From the NCBI RefSeq assembly GCF_047229345.1, contig NZ_JBFTER010000002.1, positions 45,394 through 109,393 of the forward strand: a DNA stretch of 64,000 nt, written 5' to 3'. Position 1 is the stretch's first letter, and each line of letters opens with the position of its first letter. This document shows positions 17,794-25,954 of this stretch, piece after piece. Origin of the DNA: Cellulomonas_A sp047229345. Its GTDB lineage: Bacteria > Actinomycetota > Actinomycetes > Actinomycetales > Cellulomonadaceae. The notes below the pieces were generated by a model. The model was given only the letters and a program-made list of their open reading frames with translations. It was not told the origin of the DNA and searched no databases. The position numbers were made by a program, and so were the translations under genes.

Positions 17794-17907
17794 TCAGCCC
17801 TGGCGCTGCTTGTGACGCAGGTTCTCGCAGATCACCTGGACGCGACCGTGCCGGCGGATGACCTTGCACTTGTCGCAGATCTTCTTGACGCTGGGCTTGA
17901 CCTTCAT
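17794..17907 (-). CDS. rpmJ: 50S ribosomal protein L36 (zinc type)
   Basis: The 37-residue product begins MKVKPSVKKICDKCKVIRR and ends HKQRQG, the standard L36 length. Cys11, Cys14, Cys27 and His32 form the zinc-binding C+ ribbon. ATG at 17905-17907 with GGAGG-like GGAACAC upstream. It lies between infA and rpsM in the usual actinobacterial order. Confidence 0.97.
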   Translation of the reverse strand: MKVKPSVKKICDKCKVIRRHGRVQVICENLRHKQRQG

Positions 17908-17969
17908 TGCGTGTTCCTCCGCCGCCGTGGCGCCCGGTTGCCCGGACCGACGGCGTGATCGAGTGGCGG

Positions 17970-18191
17970 TTACTTGTAGCGGTAGACGATCCGGCCGCGG
18001 GACAGGTCGTACGGGCTCAGCTCAACGACCACGCGGTCCTCGGGGAGGATCCGGATGTAGTGCTGACGCATCTTCCCCGAGATGTGGGCGAGCACCTTGT
18101 GGCCGTTGGCCAGCTCCACGCGAAACATCGCGTTCGGCAGGGCCTCGACAACGCTGCCCTCGATCTCGATGACACCGTCCTTCTTTGCCAT
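17970..18191 (-). CDS. infA: Translation initiation factor IF-1
   Basis: This 73-aa OB-fold protein occupies the 30S A site during initiation. It reads MAKKDGVIEIEGSVVEALP and ends YDLSRGRIVYRYK, full family length. ATG at 18189-18191 is preceded by GCGGAGGAT, a strong ribosome binding site, so upstream in-frame codons are not used. It heads the infA-rpmJ-rpsM-rpsK group; a candidate promoter lies about 255 nt upstream. Confidence 0.98.
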   Translation of the reverse strand: MAKKDGVIEIEGSVVEALPNAMFRVELANGHKVLAHISGKMRQHYIRILPEDRVVVELSPYDLSRGRIVYRYK

Positions 18192-18535
18192 ATCCTCCGC
18201 TAACTCTCTGATGGATGAGACGCACCACGTCGGCCCGCGCCCTCTGCGCCGCCCGAGCCGTGGCCCGGACAGCGAGAACCGCTCACACGCTCCGTGGTCG
18301 GGAGTGCACCGACGCGCCGGGTCCCCGAACACTGGACCCACGAGCCGGCGGACCGTTCCGTGGGGGTCGAGGACTCCCACGGAGGCGAAACCGCCGCTCT
18401 GCATGCCGGTCGAACGCCCGAAGGGGCGCACACACCCAACGGACAATCCTACGGCATCGGCGCTGCAGAAGAAACCACGGCCGGGCGGCTCCGGCGCGGT
18501 CCCCGCGTGACCTTCGGCACGGCCGCACGACGAAC
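18192..18535 (-). promoter_or_regulatory. infA upstream region with candidate -10
   Basis: No gene is seen here. On the minus strand TAGGAT (18446-18451) fits TANNNT, with a poor -35 (TTTCTT) 17 nt upstream. This would give a leader of about 250 nt. An unusually long leader before infA would leave room for regulation; I see no known riboswitch motif. Confidence 0.4.
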
Positions 18536-18564
18536 GGGCGGCCCGGGGAGACCCCGGACCGCCC
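18536..18564 (-). terminator. Terminator of the LAATG surface-protein gene
   Basis: GGGCGG at 18536-18541 pairs with CCGCCC at 18559-18564; after a C/A mismatch CC/GG and GGGG/CCCC continue the stem to a 3-nt loop. It begins 17 nt beyond the stop at 18582. Confidence 0.7.
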
Positions 18565-18581
18565 GTCGCTCGACGTGCGGG

Positions 18582-19514
18582 TCAGCCCTGCTGGCGGGCC
18601 CGGCGCTGGCGTGCGACGACCAGGCCGGCACCACCGGCGACGAGCACGCCCGCGATCGCGAGCATCGGACCGACGGACGAGCCCGTCGCGGCCAGGACGC
18701 GGCCGCTCGGCGGCGTCGCGGCGAGGACCTCGGAGGTCGACGTCGGGCTCGGGGTCGGCGCTGCGGACAGCACCTGGCTCGCGCCCGGGACCGTCGGCGA
18801 CGCGGACGGGCTCGAGGTCGGGGTCGCAGTCGGCACCGGTGCGACCGACGCGTCATCGGACGGGGTCGGCGTCGGGGTCGGGGTCGACGTCGGGTCCTCC
18901 GTCGGCTGGGGCGCCGGCGTGGTGACCGGCGGCACGACCGGCGGGGCGGAAGGGACGGGGGTCGGCGTCACGACGGGGGTCGCGCTCGGGCTCGGCGCGA
19001 CGTCCTCGCACTCGGGGACCGCACCGATCTCGTCCTCGAGGTTCCAGTGCGCGGCCTCGTAGAGCTTGCCGGGCTGGTAGCCGCCCTTGTTCTTGTCCCA
19101 CCACCCGATGTAGCTGTCGGGGTACCACGGCTGCTTGTCCGGGTCCGTGAACACGGCCGTCGTCCCGAACGCCTTGTCCTGCTGGATGCCCCACCCGGGG
19201 CCGCAGACGGGCACGGGGACCGCGGCCTGGATCTCCTCGAGCGTCAGGTCCCGGCGGTACTCCTTGCCCTCCCACGCCGCGACGAGGAACTGCTCGGTCG
19301 AGTTCTCCCAGGCGGCGTCGTTCGCCGGGTCGATCTTCTTGTAGACGTAGGCGGCCACCGAGTGCGGCTTGCCGTACGGACGGGTCGCGGACGCCGGCGC
19401 GGCGGCCGCGAACGTCGAGGCGGCGATCACCCCGGAGACCAGCGTCAGGGCCAGCGCCCGTCGCCTCGGGGCAGCACCGCGGTCGTGGGCGGAGGGACGC
19501 AGGCCGTGCAGCAT
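18582..19514 (-). CDS. LAATG-anchored cell-surface protein
   Basis: This 310-aa protein starts MLHGLRPSAH, has Arg-rich residues then a hydrophobic signal segment ending APASA (about 43), an extracellular domain (about 44-165; Trp/Tyr/Lys-rich with the motif VCGPGWGIQQD), a Pro/Thr/Ser stalk of about 100 residues, and a sorting signal: LAATG (about 274-278), a hydrophobic span and the basic tail RQRRARQQG. LAXTG is the motif of class E sortases in high-GC Gram-positives. Its host ligand or partner is unknown. It interrupts the map-infA junction, where no gene is usual. Confidence 0.82.
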   Translation of the reverse strand: MLHGLRPSAHDRGAAPRRRALALTLVSGVIAASTFAAAAPASATRPYGKPHSVAAYVYKKIDPANDAAWENSTEQFLVAAWEGKEYRRDLTLEEIQAAVPVPVCGPGWGIQQDKAFGTTAVFTDPDKQPWYPDSYIGWWDKNKGGYQPGKLYEAAHWNLEDEIGAVPECEDVAPSPSATPVVTPTPVPSAPPVVPPVTTPAPQPTEDPTSTPTPTPTPSDDASVAPVPTATPTSSPSASPTVPGASQVLSAAPTPSPTSTSEVLAATPPSGRVLAATGSSVGPMLAIAGVLVAGGAGLVVARQRRARQQG

Positions 19515-19906
19515 GGGCAAACCAATCGGTCCGGGGGCAGGCGGCAGGGACGCGACTACCCGAGGGAGGATCGCACCGTCGACGTCCGCCACCGCGCGAG
19601 GACTCAGGGGCCGCAGCGATGGGGTCTCGGGACGGTCGATCCCGTACATAGGGGACGGTAGTCGACGAACCGGACACCTGTCCGGCTTTTGCACCGATTC
19701 TCGCGAGATCCGGCCCCGGATGGCCCAGCGGCTCGTGCACGGTCACGCGCGGGTCCGCACGCGCTCGGTGGCGACCAGCCCCGCACCGGGTCGACCGACC
19801 GGGCGCCGGGCGCCGGGCGCGACGGTTGCCCCGGGAGCGCGAGAAGCGACGGGAGGCCGGGAGCGCAGGAGTCCGGGGATCCGCCGCGTCGCGTCGGCGT
19901 CCTGGC
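19515..19906. promoter_or_regulatory. 392-bp gap before the surface gene, with palindrome
   Basis: No gene is seen. CCGGACA at 19670-19676 and TGTCCGG at 19679-19685 form a perfect 7-bp inverted repeat around CC, followed on the plus strand by CTTTTG. It lies about 155 nt upstream of the surface-protein ATG and could be an operator. A GGGCGCC-rich stretch lies at 19801-19820. The map 3' end shows no obvious terminator stem. Confidence 0.4.
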
Positions 19907-20740
19907 TCAGTCGAGCGCGACGACCTCGACGCCGAGCGCGCCCAGCGGACCCGCTCCCCCGTCGCGTGCGGTCAGCACGACGATGCCGTCCTCCAGCACC
20001 GCGACCGAGTGCTCCCAATGCGCCGCACGCGAGCCGTCGACGGTCACCGCGGTCCAGTCGTCCTCGAGCGTGCGGGTGGCCTGGTCACCGCGCGTCACCA
20101 TGGGCTCGATCGCGACGCACAGGCCCGGGCGCACGCGTGCACCCCGGTCCCGGCTGCGGTAGTTCAGCACCTCGGGCGGCTGGTGCATGGCGGAGCCGAT
20201 CCCGTGGCCGACGAACTCCTGCACGACGCCGTAGACCGGCCCGCCGTCCGCGGCCGCGGCCTCGACGACGTCCTCGACGGCCTCGCCCACCGCAGCCAGG
20301 CGGGTGGCCGACGCGAGCGAGGCGATGCCGGCCCACATCGCGCGCTCCGTGACCGCGCTCAGCTCCTCGTCCGCCGGGTCCGCGCCCGGGAGCACCACCG
20401 TGATCGCCGAGTCGCCGTGCCAGCCGTCGACGATCGCGCCGCAGTCGATCGAGACCACGTCACCGGCACCGAGCACGCGCGGCCCCGGGATGCCGTGCAC
20501 GACCTCGTCGTTCACGGAGACGCACAGCGTCGCCGGGTAGCCCTCGTAGCCGAGGAACGACGGTGTCGCACCCGCGCGCCGGATGACGTCCGCGGCGATC
20601 GCGTCGAGGTCGGCGGTCGTCATGCCCGCGCGGACCTGCGCCCGCACCGCGTCGAGAGCGTCCGCGACGACCAGTCCGGCGCGCCGCATGACCTGCACCT
20701 GCTCGCGCGTCTTGTACTCGATCCGCTCGCGGCCGAACAC
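19907..20740 (-). CDS. map: Methionine aminopeptidase, type I
   Basis: This 277-aa metalloenzyme removes the initiator Met after deformylation by the def product. Metal ligands are visible in order: Asp in SIDCGAIVDGWHGDSA (two Asp), His in FVGHGIGSAMHQPPE, Glu in AIEPMV and Glu in HWEHSVAV. The substrate-binding His lies in NDEVVHGIPG. GTG start. It follows adk after 25 nt in the conserved secY-adk-map order. Confidence 0.96.
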   Translation of the reverse strand: MFGRERIEYKTREQVQVMRRAGLVVADALDAVRAQVRAGMTTADLDAIAADVIRRAGATPSFLGYEGYPATLCVSVNDEVVHGIPGPRVLGAGDVVSIDCGAIVDGWHGDSAITVVLPGADPADEELSAVTERAMWAGIASLASATRLAAVGEAVEDVVEAAAADGGPVYGVVQEFVGHGIGSAMHQPPEVLNYRSRDRGARVRPGLCVAIEPMVTRGDQATRTLEDDWTAVTVDGSRAAHWEHSVAVLEDGIVVLTARDGGAGPLGALGVEVVALD

Positions 20741-20765
20741 CGGGCTCTCCCCTGCCGGCCCGGCG

Positions 20766-21344
20766 TCAGCCGAGCGCGGGGGCGAGCGCGTCCGTCAGAC
20801 GCGCCGTGATCTCGTCGATCTCGCCGATCCCGTCGACGCGGACCAGCAGCCCGCGCTCGCCGTACGCGGTCGTGAGCGGCGCCGTCTGCTCGGCGTAGAT
20901 GTCGAGGCGGCGGGCGATGGCCTCCTCGGTGTCGTCCTCACGACCCTCGACCTGCGCGCGGTTGCGCAGCCTGGCCAGGAGCTCGTCCCGCTCGGCGGTC
21001 AGCTCGACGACCGCGTCCAGCCGGGTGCCGAGCGCGGCGAGGATCTCGTCGAGCTCGGTCACCTGGGCAGCGTTGCGGGGGTACCCGTCGAGGATGAAGC
21101 CCTCGGCGGCGTCCGGCTGCGCGAGCCGGTCACGCACCATGTCGTTGGTCACGGAGTCGGGCACGAGCTCGCCTTTGGCGGTGTACTCCTGCGCGAGGCG
21201 CCCGAGGTCGGTGCCGCCCTTGATGTTCGCGCGGAAGATGTCCCCGGTGGAGATCGCCGGGACGCCGAGACGGTCGGCGAGCCGTGCCGCCTGCGTCCCC
21301 TTGCCCGCACCCTGCGGTCCCATGATCACGAGCCGTGCTGTCAA
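20766..21344 (-). CDS. adk: Adenylate kinase (short LID form)
   Basis: This 192-aa kinase interconverts ATP plus AMP and 2 ADP. The P-loop GPQGAGKGT is at about 9-17, then STGDIFRANIKGGTDLG, GYPRNAAQ and ARLRNRAQVEGREDDTEE, where the LID is short and lacks the zinc lobe. A TTG start at 21342-21344 overlaps the secY stop as TTGA, arguing for coupled translation; GTG or ATG a few codons in would remove part of strand 1. Confidence 0.95.
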   Translation of the reverse strand: MTARLVIMGPQGAGKGTQAARLADRLGVPAISTGDIFRANIKGGTDLGRLAQEYTAKGELVPDSVTNDMVRDRLAQPDAAEGFILDGYPRNAAQVTELDEILAALGTRLDAVVELTAERDELLARLRNRAQVEGREDDTEEAIARRLDIYAEQTAPLTTAYGERGLLVRVDGIGEIDEITARLTDALAPALG

Positions 21345-22636
21345 CGCAGGAACCCTTCGTAGTGCCGCTGCTGGAGCTGGGACTCGATCTGCTTGACCGT
21401 CTCGAGGCCGACGCCGACGACGATGAGGATCGAGGCTCCACCGAACGGGATGTTGGTCCCGACGCCGAGCACGATGAACGCGATCGTCGGGATGAGCGCG
21501 ACCAGCGCGAGGTACACCGACCCCGGCGCGGTGATGCGCGTGATGACGTAGTCGAGGTACTCGGCCGTCGGGCGCCCGGCCCGGATGCCGGGGATGAACC
21601 CGCCGTACTTCTTCATGTTGTCCGCGACCTCGTCCGGGTTGAACGTGATCGCCGTGTAGAAGTAGCAGAAGAAGATGATCAGGACGACGTAGATCGCGAG
21701 GTGCAGCGGCGCGCCCGGGTCGGCGAGGTTGTTGCTCACCCACACGACCCACTCCTGCGTCGCGTCGCCGAACTGGGCGATGAGGCCCGGGACGGCGAGC
21801 AGCGACGACGCGAAGATGACCGGGATGATGCCCGCGATGTTGATCTTGATCGGGATGTAGGTGCTGGACCCGCCGTACATGCGCCGGCCGACCATGCGCT
21901 TGGCGTACTGCACCGGGATCCGACGCTGCGACTGCTCGACGAACACGACCAGAGCGATGACCAGGACGACGATCGCCAGCACGATCAGGAACTTGCCGAA
22001 GCCGCCGTCGCCGCCCGCGATCGACCACATGGCCGAGGGGAACGTCGCCGCGATCGACGTGAAGATGAGCAGCGACATGCCGTTGCCGATGCCGCGCTCG
22101 GAGATGAGCTCGCCGAGCCACATGATCAGGCCGGTGCCGGCCGTCATGGTCAGGACCATGAGGATGATCGTGATCGGCGTGTCGTCCGGGATGACGTCGA
22201 CCGTGCAGTTCGGGAACAGCTGCCCCGTGCGCGCGATCGTGATGACCGTCGTCGACTGCAGGATCGCGAGGCCGATCGTCAGGTACCGCGTGTACTGCGT
22301 GAGCTTCGCGGTGCCCGACTGGCCCTCCTGGTGCAGCGCCTCGAAGCGCGGGATGACCACGCGCAGCAGCTGCACGATGATGCTCGCCGTGATGTACGGC
22401 ATGATCCCGAGCGCGAACACCGACAGCTGGAGCAGTGCGCCGCCGCTGAACAGGTTGACCAGACCGAGCAGGTCGTTGTCCTGCGTCTGCGCGATGCAGG
22501 CGTTCACGTTGGTGTAGGAGACCCCCGGGGTGGGCAGGAACGAGCCCACCCGGAACAGCACCATGATGCCGATCGTGAAGAGCAGCTTGCGCCGCAGGTC
22601 GGGCGTCCTGAACGCCCGCACGAATGCGCTGAGCAC
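21341..22636 (-). CDS. secY: Preprotein translocase subunit SecY
   Basis: This 431-aa channel subunit has ten membrane segments by hydropathy. It starts MLSAFVRAFRTPDLRRKLLFT and shows the family blocks FALGIMPYITASIIVQLL, YARRM-like YAKRMVGRRMYGG and IPGIRAGRPTAEYLD. It forms the Sec pore with SecE, encoded at 57.2 kb. GTG start. It is separated from rplO by a strong hairpin and has a possible promoter of its own (TAAGGT at 22752-22757, minus). Confidence 0.97.
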   Translation of the reverse strand: MLSAFVRAFRTPDLRRKLLFTIGIMVLFRVGSFLPTPGVSYTNVNACIAQTQDNDLLGLVNLFSGGALLQLSVFALGIMPYITASIIVQLLRVVIPRFEALHQEGQSGTAKLTQYTRYLTIGLAILQSTTVITIARTGQLFPNCTVDVIPDDTPITIILMVLTMTAGTGLIMWLGELISERGIGNGMSLLIFTSIAATFPSAMWSIAGGDGGFGKFLIVLAIVVLVIALVVFVEQSQRRIPVQYAKRMVGRRMYGGSSTYIPIKINIAGIIPVIFASSLLAVPGLIAQFGDATQEWVVWVSNNLADPGAPLHLAIYVVLIIFFCYFYTAITFNPDEVADNMKKYGGFIPGIRAGRPTAEYLDYVITRITAPGSVYLALVALIPTIAFIVLGVGTNIPFGGASILIVVGVGLETVKQIESQLQQRHYEGFLR

Positions 22637-22781
22637 CTGTCCTCCTGCTCCGCCGTGGCGGTGTGTCGTACGGCCGGGCCGATCCGGTCGTCTCCGATGG
22701 GCTCCCTGGCACCGCTACCACCGTGTGGCGCGACGCTGAGCAACCCCGGGCACCTTAACGGACATCCGCCAAGATGCGAGA

Positions 22782-22817
22782 ACGGGGCCGGCAGGAGCAG
22801 TGCCCTGCCGACCCCGT
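22782..22817 (-). terminator. Hairpin between rplO and secY
   Basis: ACGGGG at 22782-22787 pairs with CCCCGT at 22812-22817; after a C/A mismatch CGGCAGG (22789-22795) pairs with CCTGCCG (22804-22810) around an 8-nt loop. It starts 8 nt after the rplO stop and probably ends most spc transcripts before secY. Confidence 0.7.
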
Positions 22818-22824
22818 CCTGCGA

Positions 22825-23472
22825 TCAGTCCTGCGCGACGCTCCCGCCGGCAGCCAGGATCTTGTCCTTGGCCGACGACGAGTAGGCGTCCACGGCGACC
22901 GACAGCTTCACCGTCAGCTCGCCCGTGCCGAGCACCTTCACCGGGGCGCCCTTGCGGACGGCCCCCTTGGCGACGAGGTCCTCGACCGTGACGTCGCCAC
23001 CGCTCGGGTACAGCGCCGAGAGCTTGTCCAGGTTCACGACCTGGTACTCGACGCGGAACGGGTTCCGGAAGCCGCGGAGCTTGGGCAGCCGCATGTGCAG
23101 CGGCATCTGCCCGCCCTCGAAGCGGTCCGGCACCTGGTAGCGAGCCTTCGTGCCCTTGGTACCACGACCGGCCGTCTTGCCCTTGGACGCCTCACCACGA
23201 CCCACGCGGGTCTTGGCGGTCTTGGCACCCGGCGCCGGACGCAGGTGGTGCACGCGCAGCGTGCCGCCCGCGCCCTGCTCCTCGGCGACAGCCTTCGTCG
23301 CAGCCGGCTTCGCCGCAGCCTTGGTGGTCGCGACCTTGGGCGCCTTCGCGGCGGACTCCGTGGTCGCGGCCGTCTCGGCCGGAGCCTTCTTGGCCGCCGC
23401 CTTCTTGGCCGGGGCCTTCTTCGCCGGGGTGGTCACCTCGGCGTCGTCCGTGGCCTTCTTGTCGTCAGCCAT
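22825..23472 (-). CDS. rplO: 50S ribosomal protein L15 with Lys/Ala-rich N-terminal tail
   Basis: The L15 core (about residues 70-215) has LRVHHLRPAPGAKTAKTRVG, RGTKGTKARYQVPDRFEGGQ and ends in a normal C-terminus. It is preceded by about 65 residues rich in AKKAPAKKAA-type repeats like histone-H1 tails, more than ordinary L15 (about 145 aa). ATG at 23470-23472 has GAGGAGG 8 nt upstream; GTG one codon earlier is less likely. The start overlaps the rpmD stop. Confidence 0.96.
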   Translation of the reverse strand: MADDKKATDDAEVTTPAKKAPAKKAAAKKAPAETAATTESAAKAPKVATTKAAAKPAATKAVAEEQGAGGTLRVHHLRPAPGAKTAKTRVGRGEASKGKTAGRGTKGTKARYQVPDRFEGGQMPLHMRLPKLRGFRNPFRVEYQVVNLDKLSALYPSGGDVTVEDLVAKGAVRKGAPVKVLGTGELTVKLSVAVDAYSSSAKDKILAAGGSVAQD

Positions 23473-23654
23473 CACTCGACCTCCTCGACAGCGACGAGGT
23501 GCGTCACCGTGGAGACCATGCCGCGGATCTCAGGACGGTCCTCCTTGACGACGACGTCGCCGATCCGCTTGAGGCCCAGGGTGCGCAGCGTGTCGCGCTG
23601 GTTCTGCCGTCCGCCGATGGCGGACTTGGTCTGGGTCACCTTGAGACGGGCCAT
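23472..23654 (-). CDS. rpmD: 50S ribosomal protein L30
   Basis: This 60-aa protein is full length for bacterial L30: MARLKVTQTKSAIGGRQNQR, then TLRTLGLKRIGD and an acidic end. ATG shares one base with the rpsE stop (TGATG), and its own stop overlaps the rplO start, so rpsE-rpmD-rplO are translationally linked. Confidence 0.97.
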   Translation of the reverse strand: MARLKVTQTKSAIGGRQNQRDTLRTLGLKRIGDVVVKEDRPEIRGMVSTVTHLVAVEEVE

Positions 23655-24301
23655 CACGCACCCACCTTCGCAGCGATGCCCGCCGCCTGCGCCCGCAGCA
23701 GCGGGGCCGGGGCGACGTGCTCGAGCGGCAGGCCACGGCGAGCCGCCACGGCCTCGGGCTGCTCGAGGCCACGGAGGGCCGCGACCGTCGCGTGCACGAT
23801 GTTGATCGCGTTCGACGAGCCGAGCGACTTGCTCAGGACGTCGTGGATGCCGGCGCACTCGAGCACGGCGCGCACCGGACCACCGGCGATCACACCGGTA
23901 CCCGGCGACGCCGGACGCAGGAAGACGACACCGGCCGCGGCCTCACCCTGGATGGGGTGCGGGATCGTGCCCTGGATGCGCGGGACCTTGAAGAAGTTCT
24001 TCTTGGCCTCCTCGACACCCTTCGCGATCGCGGCGGGCACCTCCTTGGCCTTCCCGTAGCCGACGCCGACCGTGCCGTCACCGTCGCCCACCACGACCAG
24101 CGCGGTGAAGCTGAACCGGCGACCACCCTTGACGACCTTGGCCACACGGTTGATCGTCACGACGCGCTCGACGAAGGCGCTCTTCTCTGCGGCGTCGCCA
24201 CGACGCCCGCCGCCGTCACGACGACCGCCGTCACGACGGTCGCCGCCGCCGGCGCCACCCTGGGGCGCGCCGCCGGTGTTGCTGCGCTGAGGAGCAGCCA
24301 T
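23654..24301 (-). CDS. rpsE: 30S ribosomal protein S5
   Basis: This 215-aa S5 helps set decoding accuracy. The dsRNA-binding half contains FVERVVTINRVAKVVKGGRR and the second half has GVVFLRPASPGTGVIAGGPVRAVLE. The first 38 residues are Gly/Arg-rich (GGGDRRDGGRRDGGGRR), an actinobacterial-style tail. ATG at 24299-24301 has GAGGA upstream, which decides against longer starts. Confidence 0.97.
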   Translation of the reverse strand: MAAPQRSNTGGAPQGGAGGGDRRDGGRRDGGGRRGDAAEKSAFVERVVTINRVAKVVKGGRRFSFTALVVVGDGDGTVGVGYGKAKEVPAAIAKGVEEAKKNFFKVPRIQGTIPHPIQGEAAAGVVFLRPASPGTGVIAGGPVRAVLECAGIHDVLSKSLGSSNAINIVHATVAALRGLEQPEAVAARRGLPLEHVAPAPLLRAQAAGIAAKVGA

Positions 24302-24341
24302 CAGTGAGTCCTCTTCTTCGATGCGGAGTCGGTGGTCGTCG

Positions 24342-24713
24342 TCACAGGGCCAGACCGCCTTCGCGGGCCCCGTCGGCGACTGCTGCCACACGACCGTGGT
24401 ACTTGTTGCCGCCGCGGTCGAAGACCACCGCGTCGATGCCGGCGGCCTTCGCGCGCTCGGCGACGAGCTCGCCGACCTTGCGCGCCTTGGCGGTCTTGTC
24501 GTCGCCCAGTGCGCGCAGGTCCGACTCGAGGGTCGACGCCGACGCGAGGGTGCGACCGACGCTGTCGTCGACGACCTGCGCCGTGATGTGCCGGGCGGAC
24601 CGGGTCACGACGAGACGCGGACGGGCGGTCGAACCACTGATCTTCTTGCGGAGCCGCAGGTGACGGCGCGTACGCGCGATCGCCTTGCCCTTGCCCCTGA
24701 TCCCGATGGCCAT
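24342..24713 (-). CDS. rplR: 50S ribosomal protein L18
   Basis: This 123-aa protein binds 5S rRNA together with L5. It shows RHLRLRKKISGSTARPRLVV, HITAQVVDD and the C-terminal FDRGGNKYHGRVAAVADGAR. ATG start 3 nt after rplF. Confidence 0.98.
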   Translation of the reverse strand: MAIGIRGKGKAIARTRRHLRLRKKISGSTARPRLVVTRSARHITAQVVDDSVGRTLASASTLESDLRALGDDKTAKARKVGELVAERAKAAGIDAVVFDRGGNKYHGRVAAVADGAREGGLAL

Positions 24714-24716
24714 GGC

Positions 24717-25256
24717 TTACTTACCAGCCTTTCCGACCTTGCGGCGGACGTTCTCGCCGGCGTAGCGCACGCCCTTGCCCTTGTACGGCTCGGGCTTGCG
24801 GATCTTGCGGATGTTCGCGGCGACCTCGCCGACCTGCTGCTTGTCGATGCCGACGACCGAGAACTTCGTCGGGGACTCCACCGTGAAGGTGATGCCCTCC
24901 GGCGGTGCGACGGCGACCGGGTGGCTGAAGCCGAGTGCGAACTCGAGCCCGCCGTCCTTGGCCGCGACGCGGTAACCGGTGCCCACGATCTCGAGCTTCT
25001 TCTCGTAGCCGGTGGTCACACCGGTCACGAGGTTGGCGAGCAGCGTGCGGGTCAGGCCGTGCAGCGAGCGCGAGTTCCGCTCGTCGTTGGGACGCGTGAC
25101 CACGAGCGCACCCGCGTCGTCACGTGCGACCTCGATGGGGGACGCGATCGTGTGCGCCAGGGTGCCCTTGGGGCCCTTGACCGTCACGACTGCGCCGTCG
25201 ATGGTGACCTCGACGCCGGAGGGGACCGGGACGGGGACTCTGCCGATACGAGACAT
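24717..25256 (-). CDS. rplF: 50S ribosomal protein L6
   Basis: This 179-aa protein has two alpha/beta repeats and reaches the sarcin-ricin loop region. It starts MSRIGRVPVPVPSGV and carries VKGPKGTL and the C-terminal signature KPEPYKGKGVRYAGENVRRK. TAA stop, unusual in this GC context. ATG start preceded by AAAGGAG. Confidence 0.98.
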   Translation of the reverse strand: MSRIGRVPVPVPSGVEVTIDGAVVTVKGPKGTLAHTIASPIEVARDDAGALVVTRPNDERNSRSLHGLTRTLLANLVTGVTTGYEKKLEIVGTGYRVAAKDGGLEFALGFSHPVAVAPPEGITFTVESPTKFSVVGIDKQQVGEVAANIRKIRKPEPYKGKGVRYAGENVRRKVGKAGK

Positions 25257-25280
25257 GGCTAGCTCCTTTCCGTCTCGGAC

Positions 25281-25679
25281 TTACCAGACGTAGGCGAGGA
25301 CTTCCCCACCCACGCCCTTCTTGGCGGCCTGCTTGTCGGTGAGGAGACCGGAGGACGTGGACAGGATCGCCACGCCGAGGCCGCCGAGCACCTTGGGCAG
25401 GTTGGTCGACTTGGCGTACACGCGCAGGCCCGGCTTGGACACGCGCTTGATGCCGGCGAGCGAGCGCTCGCGGTTCGGGCCGTACTTGAGCTCGATCACG
25501 AGGTACTTGCCCACGGGCGCGTCCTCGACCTTCCAGCCGGCGATGTAGCCCTCGGCCTGAAGGATCTCCGCGATGTGCGACTTCAGCTTCGAGAACGGCA
25601 TCGAGACCGAGTCGTGGTGCGCGGAGTTCGCGTTGCGCAGACGCGTCAGGAAGTCTGCGATCGGGTCGGTCATCGTCAT
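25281..25679 (-). CDS. rpsH: 30S ribosomal protein S8
   Basis: This 132-aa protein organises the central domain of 16S rRNA and represses the spc operon in enterobacteria. It starts MTMTDPIADFLTRLRNAN and ends with TDKQAAKKGVGGEVLAYVW. ATG start. A perfect 12-bp hairpin fills the gap before it, a possible site for control. Confidence 0.98.
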   Translation of the reverse strand: MTMTDPIADFLTRLRNANSAHHDSVSMPFSKLKSHIAEILQAEGYIAGWKVEDAPVGKYLVIELKYGPNRERSLAGIKRVSKPGLRVYAKSTNLPKVLGGLGVAILSTSSGLLTDKQAAKKGVGGEVLAYVW

Positions 25680-25713
25680 GGGGCGTCAGCCCTTCCTCGC
25701 CGGGGTATCTGCA

Positions 25714-25741
25714 CGGTGGTGCGGCTAACGCCGCACCACCG
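25714..25741 (-). promoter_or_regulatory. Perfect 12-bp hairpin between rpsZ and rpsH
   Basis: CGGTGGTGCGGC at 25714-25725 pairs with GCCGCACCACCG at 25730-25741 around TAAC. It is 26 nt after the rpsZ stop and 35 nt before the rpsH start. It may be an attenuator or a processing site. Confidence 0.65.
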
Positions 25742-25767
25742 GGGCACAGACCTTCGGCGTAGTGGTT

Positions 25768-25953
25768 TTACCAGGAGCTCTTGGTGAGCCCGGGCAGCTC
25801 GCCGCGGTGCGCCATCTCACGGACGCAGATGCGGCAGAGGCCGAACTTGCGGTACACGCTGTGCGGACGTCCGCACCGCTGGCACCGGGTGTAGCCGCGC
25901 ACCTTGAACTTCGGGGTCCCGGCGGCCTTGTTGACCAGGGCGGTCTTCGCCAT
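25768..25953 (-). CDS. rpsZ: 30S ribosomal protein S14, zinc type (type Z)
   Basis: This 61-aa short S14 has the zinc ribbon CQRCGRP and CRICVREMA (two CxxC pairs) and ends LPGLTKSSW. It needs zinc, unlike the longer zinc-free S14 made by many actinobacteria under zinc limitation, which is not in this window. ATG start one nt after rplE. Confidence 0.98.
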   Translation of the reverse strand: MAKTALVNKAAGTPKFKVRGYTRCQRCGRPHSVYRKFGLCRICVREMAHRGELPGLTKSSW

Positions 25954-25954
25954 G

